Below, piece by piece: positions 29,481 through 38,941 of a stretch of DNA of 45,210 nt. The notes under the pieces are model-generated. The model made no database searches. It saw nothing but the letters and a program-made list of their open reading frames with translations, and was not told the DNA's origin. The DNA comes from Stentor coeruleus (lineage: Eukaryota; Ciliophora; Heterotrichea; Heterotrichida; Stentoridae). Every line of letters starts with the position of its first letter. Positions within the stretch are counted from its first letter, which is position 1. Made by a program: the position numbers and the translations under genes. The DNA is taken from contig MPUH01000575.1 in assembly GCA_001970955.1 (NCBI GenBank), positions 1-45,210 on the forward strand, given 5' to 3'.

Positions 29481-30686
29481 ATGTCTCTAAAGAATTTTGA
29501 AATCTTAAACGAGCTAGGCAAAGGCACTTATAGCACAGTCTACAAAGTTAAACGTTTAACAGACGAAAGAATTTACGCATTGAAAAAAGTTCGAATCCTA
29601 AGCCTTAAAGAAAAGGAAAAACGAAATGCCTTAAACGAAATCCGCATCCTAGCAAGTATTAACCATCCTAACATTATATCTTACAAAGAAGCTTTTTTTG
29701 ATGATGAATCTCGTACTTTATGTTTGGTCTTAGAATATGCTGATGGTGGGGATTTATATCAAAGAATTCTTCAGTACCAGAAAAAAGGAAAATATATGAG
29801 CGAATCGTTTATCTGGAACTTAATGATCCAAATAGTCAGAGGTCTAAAAGCATTACATGATTTAAATATACTACACAGAGACCTAAAATCAGCAAATGTT
29901 TTCTTAACAAAATCCGGTGAAGTAAAAATAGGGGATATGAATGTATCTAAAGTAAGCAAAGACTGTATAATGCATACACAAACTGGTACTCCATACTATG
30001 CAAGCCCTGAAGTATGGAAAGATATTCCTTATGATATAAAAAGTGATGTATGGAGTTTAGGTTGTGTTCTTTACGAATCAGCATCATTAAAACCCCCATT
30101 TCAAGCAGAAAACATGGAAAGTTTATATAAAAAAGTTATAAAAGGGGAATATAACTCAATACCTAAAATTTTTTCTATAGAACTTTCACATGTTATATAT
30201 GGAATGCTTCAAGTAAATCCAAATTATCGTTTTTCATGTGCACAAATATTATCATTACCATCAGTTGTAAAGCATATGGATAGGAATATTGGGGATAATG
30301 AGTATTCGCTTTTACAGACTATAAAATTCCCTAAGAATTTGAATATGATAAGTAAAAACCTTCCTGAACCGAATTATATACAAATGAAACCAATTAGGAA
30401 TAAAAGTACAATTATGCCTAATGTTCGTAAAGATGTTATTATGATGAGAAATGCGTCTGAGAGTAAAAGTAGGAAAAATTTGGGTAAAAGTGATGTTGAG
30501 TCACCTGGGGGAATTAAAAGGTCATTTATTAAAGAGAATTATAAGTTGATACATATGCATAGAGTTGGTCAAATATTGAAAAAATATTCAGCTAAGTCGT
30601 TGGTGCCGAAAAATGATAATGTGAAAGAAAGTGTTTATTTAAGGAAACCAGGGACTAATAGAAGTTTAGTATTACCCGGGTATTAA
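29481..30686 (+). CDS. NIMA-related (NEK-type) Ser/Thr protein kinase
   Basis: A 401-residue kinase. The domain spans about 6-257: glycine loop GKGTYS (13-18), Lys35 in YALKK, Glu53 as helix-C partner, catalytic loop H132-R-D, metal motif DMN (152-154) in place of DFG, activation segment ending GTPYYASPE (169-177). Catalytic Lys and both Asp are intact, so it should be active. The IxYKEAFFD and ADGGDLYQRI segments point to the NEK family, which in ciliates is expanded and controls cilium length and basal bodies. The 140-residue tail is basic and Ser-rich with no domain. ATG at 29481 directly precedes the kinase fold; TAA at the end. Confidence 0.92.
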   Translation: MSLKNFEILNELGKGTYSTVYKVKRLTDERIYALKKVRILSLKEKEKRNALNEIRILASINHPNIISYKEAFFDDESRTLCLVLEYADGGDLYQRILQYQKKGKYMSESFIWNLMIQIVRGLKALHDLNILHRDLKSANVFLTKSGEVKIGDMNVSKVSKDCIMHTQTGTPYYASPEVWKDIPYDIKSDVWSLGCVLYESASLKPPFQAENMESLYKKVIKGEYNSIPKIFSIELSHVIYGMLQVNPNYRFSCAQILSLPSVVKHMDRNIGDNEYSLLQTIKFPKNLNMISKNLPEPNYIQMKPIRNKSTIMPNVRKDVIMMRNASESKSRKNLGKSDVESPGGIKRSFIKENYKLIHMHRVGQILKKYSAKSLVPKNDNVKESVYLRKPGTNRSLVLPGY

Positions 30687-31429
30687 TGTAAGTTATAGTT
30701 TTTTTTTGGGTGTTAGGATATAGGTTTAGGAGTTAAGTTGTAAAGATGTAAATTTTTAAAAGGTTTAACAATTTTTTTTTTATAAATAGATGAGGAAATT
30801 TATTTTAGCATTTTGGGAATCCTAGTTATATAATAGTCATGAAGCCTAGAAAATATTCCAAAAATTGTCCTATAAAAATCACACTCTGGACCTAATTGTT
30901 TTTCATCTGAAAAACATACAAATTTATAACAAAAAACCTAAAAATGTTTATTCTTAATAGTAAGCCTAACCAAATTCGCATATAACCAAACTTTCTCCAC
31001 AAAATTTTCCTCCCTAGATTTCTGATTATTGTTATCTAAACTCATAGAATCCTCATAATGATTTCACCTTAAAGTTTATTCATCTTCTACTTTTCCTATA
31101 CTTTTTTAAAGGAATTTTACGTTTATAATTTCTGATAAATAAAAAAGTATTCCCTATCTTCATCATAAACCAAATCCCTTATCTAAGTACATTACATCCA
31201 ACTTCCAAGAACCTTCCATCCAAAATCTAACATGCCTCATGACAAAAAATCATCTTTTCCATCTATAAAACCCTTCAAGAAAACATATTTAATCAAATAC
31301 TTATCAAAACTCAAAACCCAACTCCTTTTCATATACTCATCCCTTCCTAGCTCATATGATATTATGATAAGTCACCATTTTTCATGCTTTTACCATTAAA
31401 ACCAGTGGTAATAAAGTCAGTTTATTCTT
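30687..31429. other. Intergenic region
   Basis: About 740 bp between two plus-strand genes. G-rich 3' flank of the kinase to about 30800, then C-rich DNA up to the polymerase start. No ORF, RNA gene or repeat seen. Confidence 0.6.
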
Positions 31430-34093
31430 ATGGTCACATTGTACGGCCCTGATACCTTAAATTTCCTTAGATCCACTTCAGAAACCTCAAGTCCTAACTC
31501 CAAGTCTCAAATCGGCACTAATAAACCGAAAAAGTGGCTTAGGACTCAATACACTGAACTCTTCAAAAAGAACGAGAACTGTGAAGATCTTGTACATTAT
31601 GAAAAAATCATCATGTGGCTTAAGACTTGTTCTTCATCTTCACGTTTAGAAATCATTTCTCATGAAGCTCCTCTTATTTGTACCTTTATATGGCAGATGT
31701 TTATAAAGAAATTATCTGAGGGGGAAATTGATTTTCTGTTGAATGATGGGAGTTTAAAGACTTTTGATGCTGATAATTTTGATAAGAACTTTAAAACTGT
31801 GAAGAAAAGTCCTAAAGCGTTATCGATAAGCAATTTAGAATTCCAGGTTGAGAAATCATTTGAGAGAAGTTTGAGATTTATGGATTCAGAAGAGTATTTG
31901 GATACTTTAGCTTTAGATAGCGAGCTTTTGAATGACCCTGATAAGCTTATTGACTATATGAAGTCTTTGTCACAAGGAAAAGCTTTTAAAACCCCATGTC
32001 ATGTCATGTGGGATAACAATTCAAAATGCTGGGTTTGGGAATACCCGCCATGGTTTACTACAATGAAATATTTGCCACTCGCAGCTTGGGCTTGTGCTAG
32101 TATAGAAAAATCTATATGGATTAATTACTGGGAACAGTTTAATCTAGACCCAGTTAGTCAAAAGTCTTCATTGAGAAATTTTAGTTACAAAGAAAAATCA
32201 CGTATTGTCAAAGGATGCCAACTTCAAGAAAACTTAAACAGCTACTTTTCTTTATTGAGCACTAAAGAAAAAGAAGAAATTGTTGGGAATATTGAAGAAA
32301 TCAACCAGGATTTTATTATAGTAAAAGGACAAATGATGGCTTTTACTACTAAATGTATTAGTTATAATGCTATACCCATGTCAGCTTCTTTATACCCATC
32401 ATCTCATTTATGTTTTCCTTTTTTCCCACATCCATTCACATCATTTTATTCATATACAGAAAAAGCTAATATAAAATTCTACCAGTCACATGAAAGTGTA
32501 TCCTCTATACTCCAAAGGCTAAAAACTGCATCTGATAAAAAGTTTATCGAGTTCCTCATATCAACACCATTAGAAAGATCAGTAACTATCTTAGACATTA
32601 CTATAAGAAAAGTTTTATATCGGGTTATAAATGCTTATACCGAAAAAAATGCATTAGAACTTATTCTTGATGAAGGGGCGAATCTTGCACAGCCAGATAA
32701 AAATGGGCAGAAAAAACTTAAAAAAAAAAAACCTAGGAAAAAAAAACAAAAGTCTAAAAAAGACACAATTCCGTTACCGAAACTTGAAGATTCTCCTGAA
32801 TACAAAGCCCAGATGGTTTTTTTTATCCAAGAAACTATTGAAAAAATCATCGACGAAGCAGTCAAAATAAAACAAACTCATGATATTTTGATTAAAGAGT
32901 CTATTGAAAAAAGTGCAGAGTTCCAAGAAGTTCTTTCACAAAAGAAAAAACATAAAAAACTGCAACCCCAACAAAAACCTAAAGTCCTTAATAAAAAACC
33001 TACAAAACACTGCAGAAAACCTATAAAAACTATGAATTCCCCACAAAAACACCATCAATCAACTTTATCCCCAGAAAAAACTACAGCCAACGTTGTGAAA
33101 ACCCCTGAAAACTCCCCACCTCTAAGTCCAATGCATAGTCTTCACAAAGAAATCCTCAACTTTGGCGAGTCTATGACTTTAAAACTTCAAGATAAAATAC
33201 TCAGAATAAACAAAATCCTTGAAAGACTTTCAGAAATAGTTGCAAGAGCTTTTCATAATGCCACAATTGAACTTTTTGGTAGTTATGCTAGTGGACTTGC
33301 AATAGATGCTAGTGATGTTGATATTGTCGTCACAGGATTAGAATTTCATGAAAGGCCAGATCTTGAAATGGCTTGCGACTATCTAGCAACAATACTAAGA
33401 ACTTGTCCTTTTATTTCAAAACTCCAATGTATTCACACAGCAAGAATCCCTGTAATAAAACTAGAAATAAACACTATGCTTATAGCCGGAATAGAAAGCC
33501 TTGTTATGTTTGATATAACATTTGATGACTCTTGTCAAGGGAGTTCTGGAACTCATTTTGGTCTTTCTACACTATATTTAACAAAAGAACTACAAAGATT
33601 GTATCCATCATTACAATATTTGGTATTAGTTCTTAAAAAGTTCTTATATATTTATGAATTGAATTCTGCATATAAAGGAGGACTAAGTTCATATAGTCTA
33701 GTATTATGGGTTGCTGCATTATTAAATTCAATGACTTGTGTTTCTGATAATTATGGGGAATTGCTTATTGAGTTTTTTAAGTATTATGGCTGTGAATTTG
33801 ATCCAACTAGGACTGGAGTTAATATTATTAATGGAGGAAGTTTTTTTGAACTAGAAACACCAGGATATGAAGCTGTTGTGACTATAGACCCTGTTAATCA
33901 ATTGAATAACACAAGGATGTCTTATAGGATTATTGAAGTTTTAAAAGCATTTAGATATGCTTATGAAAGTTTGAATGAGAGCATTGAAAAAGGTCGCATG
34001 AAAAAAGTACTTAAAAATTTGCTCAGGAAAAAAAGAAGTTCTCCAACTTTGCAAGGTGTTACACAGGATAATGAGACAACTTTGATAAGCTAA
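31430..34093 (+). CDS. Non-canonical poly(A)/poly(U) polymerase (Trf4/Cid1-type nucleotidyltransferase)
   Basis: An 887-residue protein. The C-terminal third (about 585-860) is a DNA-polymerase-beta-type terminal nucleotidyltransferase: G617-S618 in FGSYASGLAIDASD, the metal-binding pair D629-x-D631, and third carboxylate D695 in MFDITFDD. A PAP-associated region follows (LVLVLKKFLYIYELNSAYKG, LSSYSLVLWVAALLNS). Such enzymes add A or U tails to RNAs for surveillance or small-RNA pathways. Residues 1-430 form a Trp-rich region I cannot match; 430-560 is very basic (KKKKPRKKKQKSKK) and Pro/Gln-rich, likely RNA-binding or a nuclear signal. Tailing specificity (A or U) cannot be read. ATG 31430 is the first in frame. 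Confidence 0.85.
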   Translation: MVTLYGPDTLNFLRSTSETSSPNSKSQIGTNKPKKWLRTQYTELFKKNENCEDLVHYEKIIMWLKTCSSSSRLEIISHEAPLICTFIWQMFIKKLSEGEIDFLLNDGSLKTFDADNFDKNFKTVKKSPKALSISNLEFQVEKSFERSLRFMDSEEYLDTLALDSELLNDPDKLIDYMKSLSQGKAFKTPCHVMWDNNSKCWVWEYPPWFTTMKYLPLAAWACASIEKSIWINYWEQFNLDPVSQKSSLRNFSYKEKSRIVKGCQLQENLNSYFSLLSTKEKEEIVGNIEEINQDFIIVKGQMMAFTTKCISYNAIPMSASLYPSSHLCFPFFPHPFTSFYSYTEKANIKFYQSHESVSSILQRLKTASDKKFIEFLISTPLERSVTILDITIRKVLYRVINAYTEKNALELILDEGANLAQPDKNGQKKLKKKKPRKKKQKSKKDTIPLPKLEDSPEYKAQMVFFIQETIEKIIDEAVKIKQTHDILIKESIEKSAEFQEVLSQKKKHKKLQPQQKPKVLNKKPTKHCRKPIKTMNSPQKHHQSTLSPEKTTANVVKTPENSPPLSPMHSLHKEILNFGESMTLKLQDKILRINKILERLSEIVARAFHNATIELFGSYASGLAIDASDVDIVVTGLEFHERPDLEMACDYLATILRTCPFISKLQCIHTARIPVIKLEINTMLIAGIESLVMFDITFDDSCQGSSGTHFGLSTLYLTKELQRLYPSLQYLVLVLKKFLYIYELNSAYKGGLSSYSLVLWVAALLNSMTCVSDNYGELLIEFFKYYGCEFDPTRTGVNIINGGSFFELETPGYEAVVTIDPVNQLNNTRMSYRIIEVLKAFRYAYESLNESIEKGRMKKVLKNLLRKKRSSPTLQGVTQDNETTLIS

Positions 34094-34895
34094 TTTTAAT
34101 TTTTGTTATTTTTTATTTAGATTTTTAGTTGATTTGAGGGTGTTGATTTTTTGAAAGATGAGTTTTATGATTTGTTTGGAAGGATAATTTTATGATTGAA
34201 TTTTATAATATGGATTTTTTAGAAAAGATAAGAATTATTTGTTGCTATTAGGGAAAAAATTTATAGTTATTTGATTGGAAATATATTGTTTTTTGGTTTA
34301 TTATAAGATGTTTTTAATTTTATTAAGTTTTTATTTTATATTAGATATAATGTTGATAAGGGAAATGAATAGAATAAAGAAAATTATGTGTTTCTGGAGA
34401 AAGTTTGAGGATTAATAAAAGAATATGAGGTTTTAGTTGAAAAAAATATCATTGTTATGTGTCTTGAGAGAGGTTCTATTTGATATCATAAAGCATTTTG
34501 AAATAATCTAGAAACTTTTATCAAACTAAGAAATGATGCTTTTTAAATCTCATTATAATAAAAAAAATGCATACCAAAATCAGGAAATCCTATAACAATA
34601 CAACAAAAAATGTATTCCCATATACAATTTAGCATACCACATTATATTTTATATATACAACAAATCTAAATCAATATGAATATGCTAATTAAACAATCTA
34701 TTCAAGCATACCAGAAAACTTCAATATAAAACCTTCTGAATCCTTTCACATTTCCAATAAATTCCTATTTGATCTTAATAATAAAACACATAAACTATAA
34801 ATAAAATTAAAAACACATTAATTTACTCGATATATAAATTCAAAAGTGTAGTTAACATTTAATATTTTTGATAATTATAAAATATATTATCTATC
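34094..34895. other. Convergent intergenic region
   Basis: About 800 bp between the 3' ends of the polymerase (plus) and MPC2 (minus). G-rich and T-rich left half, C-rich and A-rich right half. No ORF or RNA gene seen. Confidence 0.6.
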
Positions 34896-35273
34896 TTAAT
34901 CCCATTTCCCGTTCTCTTGATAGTATAATCTATATAAAATTTACACTTTCCTAATAATTTGCACTAATCCCGATATTCCCATAAAGAAATTAACAGCTAA
35001 AAGATTTGCACTAAAGGGATAGATTTGAGTTGCGTATCTAGACCACACAAATCCAGTTAATGACACGGCAAGTTGTTGTGGGGCAGAGATATTTTGTGCA
35101 GGAACTGCCATGTCTTTGAAATTAGCTATAACAATAGCCCATTTAAACCATGGACACCAATGAAAGACCGTAAACCACCCATTGTCAGCTAACATTCTTT
35201 TTCTTATCCATGGATGCCAATTATAGCTATTTAACACCTTGTCTCTTATTCTGGGCACTATTCCAAACGCCAT
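34896..35273 (-). CDS. MPC2: Mitochondrial pyruvate carrier subunit 2 (MPC2)
   Basis: A 120-residue protein of the inner mitochondrial membrane that with MPC1 imports pyruvate. Conserved blocks match MPC2: NSYNWHPW, GWFTVFHWCPWFKWAIVIA (first helix), KDMAVPAQNISAPQQLAVSL, TGFVWSRYATQIYP, and LLAVNFFMGISGLVQIIR (third helix). The open frame continues upstream to a GTG only; I start at ATG 35273 (MAFGIVPRI). The first frame stops at 34941, but removing a 15-nt intron (34930-34944) gives a further tail VLYYQENGKWD and TAA at 34896-34898, comparable to the basic or polar tail of animal MPC2. Length (animal about 127) fits. Confidence 0.9.
34930..34944 (-). other. 15-nt intron in MPC2
   Basis: Minus-strand GTAAATTTTATATAG, phase 2; contains the apparent TAA stop. 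Removal extends MPC2 by eleven residues. Confidence 0.85.
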
Positions 35274-36183
35274 TTCTATTACCACTATTTTTTTGACTCA
35301 CAAAGGCATTTTTTGAATAATAATTTAGATATGGCTTGTGAGCCTTATACTTTATATAAAAAGCCAGTATTTGAGGAGTTTATTAAGGAGGGTAATATAA
35401 AAAAATCCTTCAGAAAAAAATTAAATTATATTGTGTAGGATGATAATGAAAATTTCTATATTTTAGAAATAGTAAAAATTTTTGTGTTTTGATAGGAATT
35501 TATTTATGGATTATAAGGGTTTGTTGTTGGAATTTTGTAGAGAAGGTGCTTGTTAAGATTCTTTTTTGCTTTTGGAAGTTGTTTTGTTGTTTAAAATATT
35601 AAATAGGTCGATTTAGCATATGGATTAAAGGCTTTGTCAGATACTGGAATGATAGGTATGAGGTTTTGTAAGACTGCTTGAAGGTTTTTAGTGAAATTAA
35701 TTTTAGTTTTTTTTAAAGATATAGCGAGAATACTTTTAAATAGCTTAGAGATGCATTTTATAAACCTAACAAAGATATAGGATTGATAATTAAAAGGGTT
35801 AAATTATAATTAGTTTTGTGCTTATAGGGTGAACTGATTAACGATTTTACGATAAATTTTTAGATTAAGTTTTAACTAGACGTGCTATGAGAATTAGAAA
35901 TTTTGTTAGCTGAAAATATTCTAAATTTTAAAATCATATCAAATATTTCATTAATATTTGGCATATTCTTATCATTTATAAGCTAGAAACATAAGATCTT
36001 AATTTTTATCCATAACTTCATCATGCTAAAAAATATAAAAATTTAGGCTTATGTTTATCGATGCATAATGATTTTTATATTATCATTGCCAAAAATTATT
36101 AAAAACTTTATGTGGTATGAATAAACTTCATATTCAATGTTTATAAAAGTACAATAAATGTTAAGTAGTTTTATATTTATGTT
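35274..36183. other. Intergenic region
   Basis: About 910 bp between two minus-strand genes: the 5' flank of MPC2 and the 3' flank of the E2 gene. G-rich on the left, mildly C-rich on the right. I see no ORF, RNA gene or repeat. Confidence 0.6.
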
Positions 36184-36624
36184 TTAAGTTGCATATAAAT
36201 AAGTCCAAATCCTCGCTGTTTTCCTAGCATCTTCTAAATTATCAATCCAATGATTTTTTAGTTCAAACCCTTCTTCAGGGTCAGGGTCATCTAAAAAACT
36301 TTGTATCGCAAATAAAAGTACTCCAAATTTTGCGTATACTGGGCTCCACTCATAAACTAAAATATTGCAACTGAGGTTACCTGAAGATCGAATATTTGGA
36401 TGATAAATTGGGGTAGTAAATTTAAATGTAGGTGGTTTAAAAGGGAACACTGTTGGTAGTTCCATTTCAAAGTGAAATACCCCATTTTCATAAGGTGTAC
36501 CTTTAACACCTTTTATACATCCAGTAAAAAATAGTAAAGACTCATCTTTTGGGGTCAGAATAAACTCTTCATGCTTTTCTTCAAGAAACTCTTCATATCT
36601 TTTTGAGATGAATTTCTTAGACAT
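36184..36624 (-). CDS. E2 ubiquitin-conjugating enzyme (UBC fold)
   Basis: A 146-residue UBC-domain protein. Hallmarks: GTPYENGVFHFEMELPTVFP (beta sheet), FKPPTFKFTTPIYHPNI with the HPN at 75-77, and the active-site cysteine C86 in GNLSCNIL, followed by EWSPVYAKFGVLLFAIQSFLDDP. It should take ubiquitin or a ubiquitin-like protein from E1 and pass it on with an E3. The open frame extends upstream to ATG 36732, but that extension (MIDFIAIQLMNILTLG...) is made of a tandem DNA repeat and would put a hydrophobic stretch before the fold; ATG 36624 (MSKKFISKRYEEF) gives the normal family length, so I choose it. Subtype (for example UBE2J- or UBE2D-like) not resolved. Confidence 0.88.
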   Translation of the reverse strand: MSKKFISKRYEEFLEEKHEEFILTPKDESLLFFTGCIKGVKGTPYENGVFHFEMELPTVFPFKPPTFKFTTPIYHPNIRSSGNLSCNILVYEWSPVYAKFGVLLFAIQSFLDDPDPEEGFELKNHWIDNLEDARKTARIWTYLYAT

Positions 36625-36633
36625 ATTAAATAT

Positions 36634-36730
36634 AATTATAAAGCCTAGGGTTAAAATATTCATTGCTATAAAATCAATTATAAAGCCTAGGGTTAAAATA
36701 TTCATTAATTGTATTGCTATAAAATCAATC
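36634..36730. repeat. 42-bp tandem duplication in the E2 gene 5' flank
   Basis: The unit beginning AATTATAAAGCCTAGGGTTA starts at 36634 and again at 36676 (offset 42); the second copy carries a 7-bp insertion after ATTCATT. It lies just upstream of the chosen E2 start. The insertion makes a simple assembly overlap less likely than at the N sites. Confidence 0.8.
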
Positions 36731-36902
36731 ATGAATAATCATTAAATTACATCAAATATGATTTAAATACCTTAAAAGTACTAGAGTCTCTAAAAATTAT
36801 TAAAAAAATCTAAATTAATTTAGCAAAACACTATATTCAACTCATTTAAAAATCCCTACAAAAAGCTTAAACCTTTATATAAAACCTACAGAGTGAATAA
36901 TT

Positions 36903-38021
36903 CTAAGCATTAATTGATATTAAATCTGAAGCACAAATCAGTTCAACCAGCCTTCTACGAGCATTAATTTCATCAACATTCATCAAAAACTCAGTCTCCA
37001 AGAGCTGGTGGGCTTTTTTTCTTTCCTTAGGGTCTTTTTGAAGGCAAAAAATGACAAACTGCTGAAATTGTTGACTCCAATGTGAACTTATAGTAGGATT
37101 TGGATGATTTTCAATATTTTTTTTTAGCTCAAGCATATTTTTTGATTCTCCATACGGAGTTGTACCTTCAGCACACTCATAACATATTACCCCAAGAGAC
37201 CATATATCCACAGACTCAACATATCTTTTTCCATCAAGAATCTCTGGAGCTGTCCACAAGGGTGATCCAGCAAATGTTTCCCTATAATCTCTTTCTTTTA
37301 TAAGCTGAGCACTAAGCCCAAAATCTCCAATTTTTACATTACCTTCTTGATTTAAAAATATATTTTCACTTTTCAAATCACGATGAATGTTGAAATTACT
37401 ATGAATATAGCTTATTCCTCTAGTAACTTCACGTATAATATATGCGATAACATTTTCTTGCCTTTCATTCCAATTTTTCAAAAACCCAAGTAACGTAAAA
37501 TCCATCAGTTCAAGTAGTATAGCATAAAAACCTCTATATCGATATAAAGCAAAACAATTTACAACATTTGGACAAGGGGTTAAAACACTATAAGAAAACT
37601 CTTCAATTATACTTTCTCTATTGCAAACTGATAAGCTTATTTCTTTTAATGCAAACAGTTTTCCTGTTTCTCGATTAGCTACTTTATAAACTTTTCCTGA
37701 TGTTCCTTGCCCAAGTTGTTTTATTGTGTTAAAACTTTGTGCTGGATCTTCTGGTATAGGGACGATGTATGATTTCATTTGATTTACCTATATAATATAT
37801 ACTTCGCTTTCAGATGGAGGAGCTGGCGGGGCATCTTTAATCGGATGAGTTTTTAAGAGACATTCCCAACAGTAGCCTTTTCGAGGGTATTTATCGGGGT
37901 TTTCAGGATCTGGGAAAAAGCATTTTTTGCAAAAGCGGTTCTTGCATGCTAAGCACAGTTTTTTAATATGGAATAAGCCTCCAACAGCTTTTTTGCAGGA
38001 ATTGTTAGAACATATATTCAT
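36903..38021 (-). CDS. FYVE-like zinc finger fused to STE20-type Ser/Thr kinase
   Basis: A 367-residue protein made by removing a 15-nt intron at 37788-37802, which joins a 73-residue Cys-rich N-terminus to a kinase frame that otherwise looks separate. Eight cysteines (C4, C9, C23, C26, C31, C34, C51, C54) include C-x2-C-x4-C-x2-C, the central FYVE-type pattern, but the basic RRHHCR lipid-binding motif is absent (HIKKLCLAC). A Pro-rich linker follows. The kinase (about 92-340) has glycine loop GQGTSG, Lys121 in FALK, HRD 208-210, DFG 228-230 and GSPLWTAPE, all intact. The loop resembles STE20/MST-like kinases. I use ATG 38021; an upstream TTG is not a likely start. FYVE would suggest endosomal membrane, but PI3P binding is uncertain. 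Confidence 0.85.
37788..37802 (-). other. 15-nt intron joining zinc finger and kinase
   Basis: Minus-strand GTATATATTATATAG, phase 0; its last three bases are the apparent stop of the zinc-finger frame. Exon 2 then reads VNQMKSYIVPIPEDP into the kinase. Confidence 0.88.
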
Positions 38022-38404
38022 GGTTTTATTATAGTTATAAATATAGGATTTATTCAAAGAAATGCAGGATATTTATTTGATCAGTGATTTGAGTTTTTAT
38101 TTTTTAAGATTAAGATGTTTGTTGATAAGAAAATAGTAAAAATTTATATAGAAAGAGTTTAGATACTAATAATCATATTTTTATTTTTTGGCTAAAATTT
38201 ATCTTATTTACCATCATATTTTTTCTATAATATCTAATCTTATTATTTCACATCTAAAAATTTAAATCCCCTTATCATAAATAACATGATTAAAAATTCC
38301 CTATCAAATCATATTAAAATTTCTACTCATTTTTAAACAAAATCAACATTAAAACTCATCTCATTTTTTGATAGAAAATTTTTGTTATAAGATAATTATG
38401 AATA
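38022..38404. other. Divergent intergenic region
   Basis: About 380 bp between the zinc-finger kinase (minus) and the secreted protein gene (plus). AT-rich; nothing else recognised. Confidence 0.6.
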
Positions 38405-38941
38405 ATGTGGATTTTTATATTATCAGCTTTAGTATCAAGCCAAGATTGCTACACTTGTTGCAAGACTTTAGAAGATCGTCCAGTTCAAGAATATAAATAT
38501 TATCAAGATACAGGTCATTTAATAGGTGGTAATGGGAATTATACAATTGACACTTATGGATACTCAGGAAAAAATACAAATATTATCAACGGAAGAAATA
38601 ACCCAGAAGCTCAATGTATATCTAATATTGGTCCAGCTCCAGCTAATATTTATAAACTTGGGGGTTGTAATGATACTATGCATAAAGGAACTGTTCCTAC
38701 ACCTTGTGCTTTCCCTATGAATCCATTATTTGAATCAAAAATGTGTGGAAGATTTGGTATGTGGATTCATGGATGTCATTGTTGTAGTACTGAAAATCCT
38801 ACTTGTGATTATATGGTTCCACCTTGTGGAACATGCTCAGAAGGATGTGTTGTGATACCTCGAGATGCACGTATAAAGCTTAGAACTGGTGATTATGTGA
38901 CTGTTGAAAATTATGAACCTAAGTCAGAAAGTGTTAGATGA
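38405..38941 (+). CDS. Secreted Cys-rich protein of unknown function
   Basis: A 178-residue protein starting with a clear signal peptide (MWIFILSALVSSQ) followed by CYTCC. About 18 cysteines, several paired (CYTCC, CHCC, C-x3-C near PPCGTCSEGC), suggest a disulfide-rich secreted or cortical-granule protein. The middle contains Gly/Asn-rich NGNYTIDTYGYSG with possible N-glycosylation sites (NYT, NDT). No transmembrane helix after the signal peptide. I do not recognise the family. ATG 38405 gives the signal peptide. The stop is TGA, showing that TGA is a stop in this genome. Confidence 0.75.
   Translation: MWIFILSALVSSQDCYTCCKTLEDRPVQEYKYYQDTGHLIGGNGNYTIDTYGYSGKNTNIINGRNNPEAQCISNIGPAPANIYKLGGCNDTMHKGTVPTPCAFPMNPLFESKMCGRFGMWIHGCHCCSTENPTCDYMVPPCGTCSEGCVVIPRDARIKLRTGDYVTVENYEPKSESVR

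Noticed and set aside
29585..29605. GTTCGAATCC resembling a tRNA T-loop
   Set aside because: It lies inside the NEK kinase coding sequence and no acceptor stem or other arms can be paired around it.
37788..38057. Independent 89-residue zinc-finger gene
   Set aside because: Its first codon is TTG rather than ATG, and its last 15 nt form an intron that joins it to the kinase.
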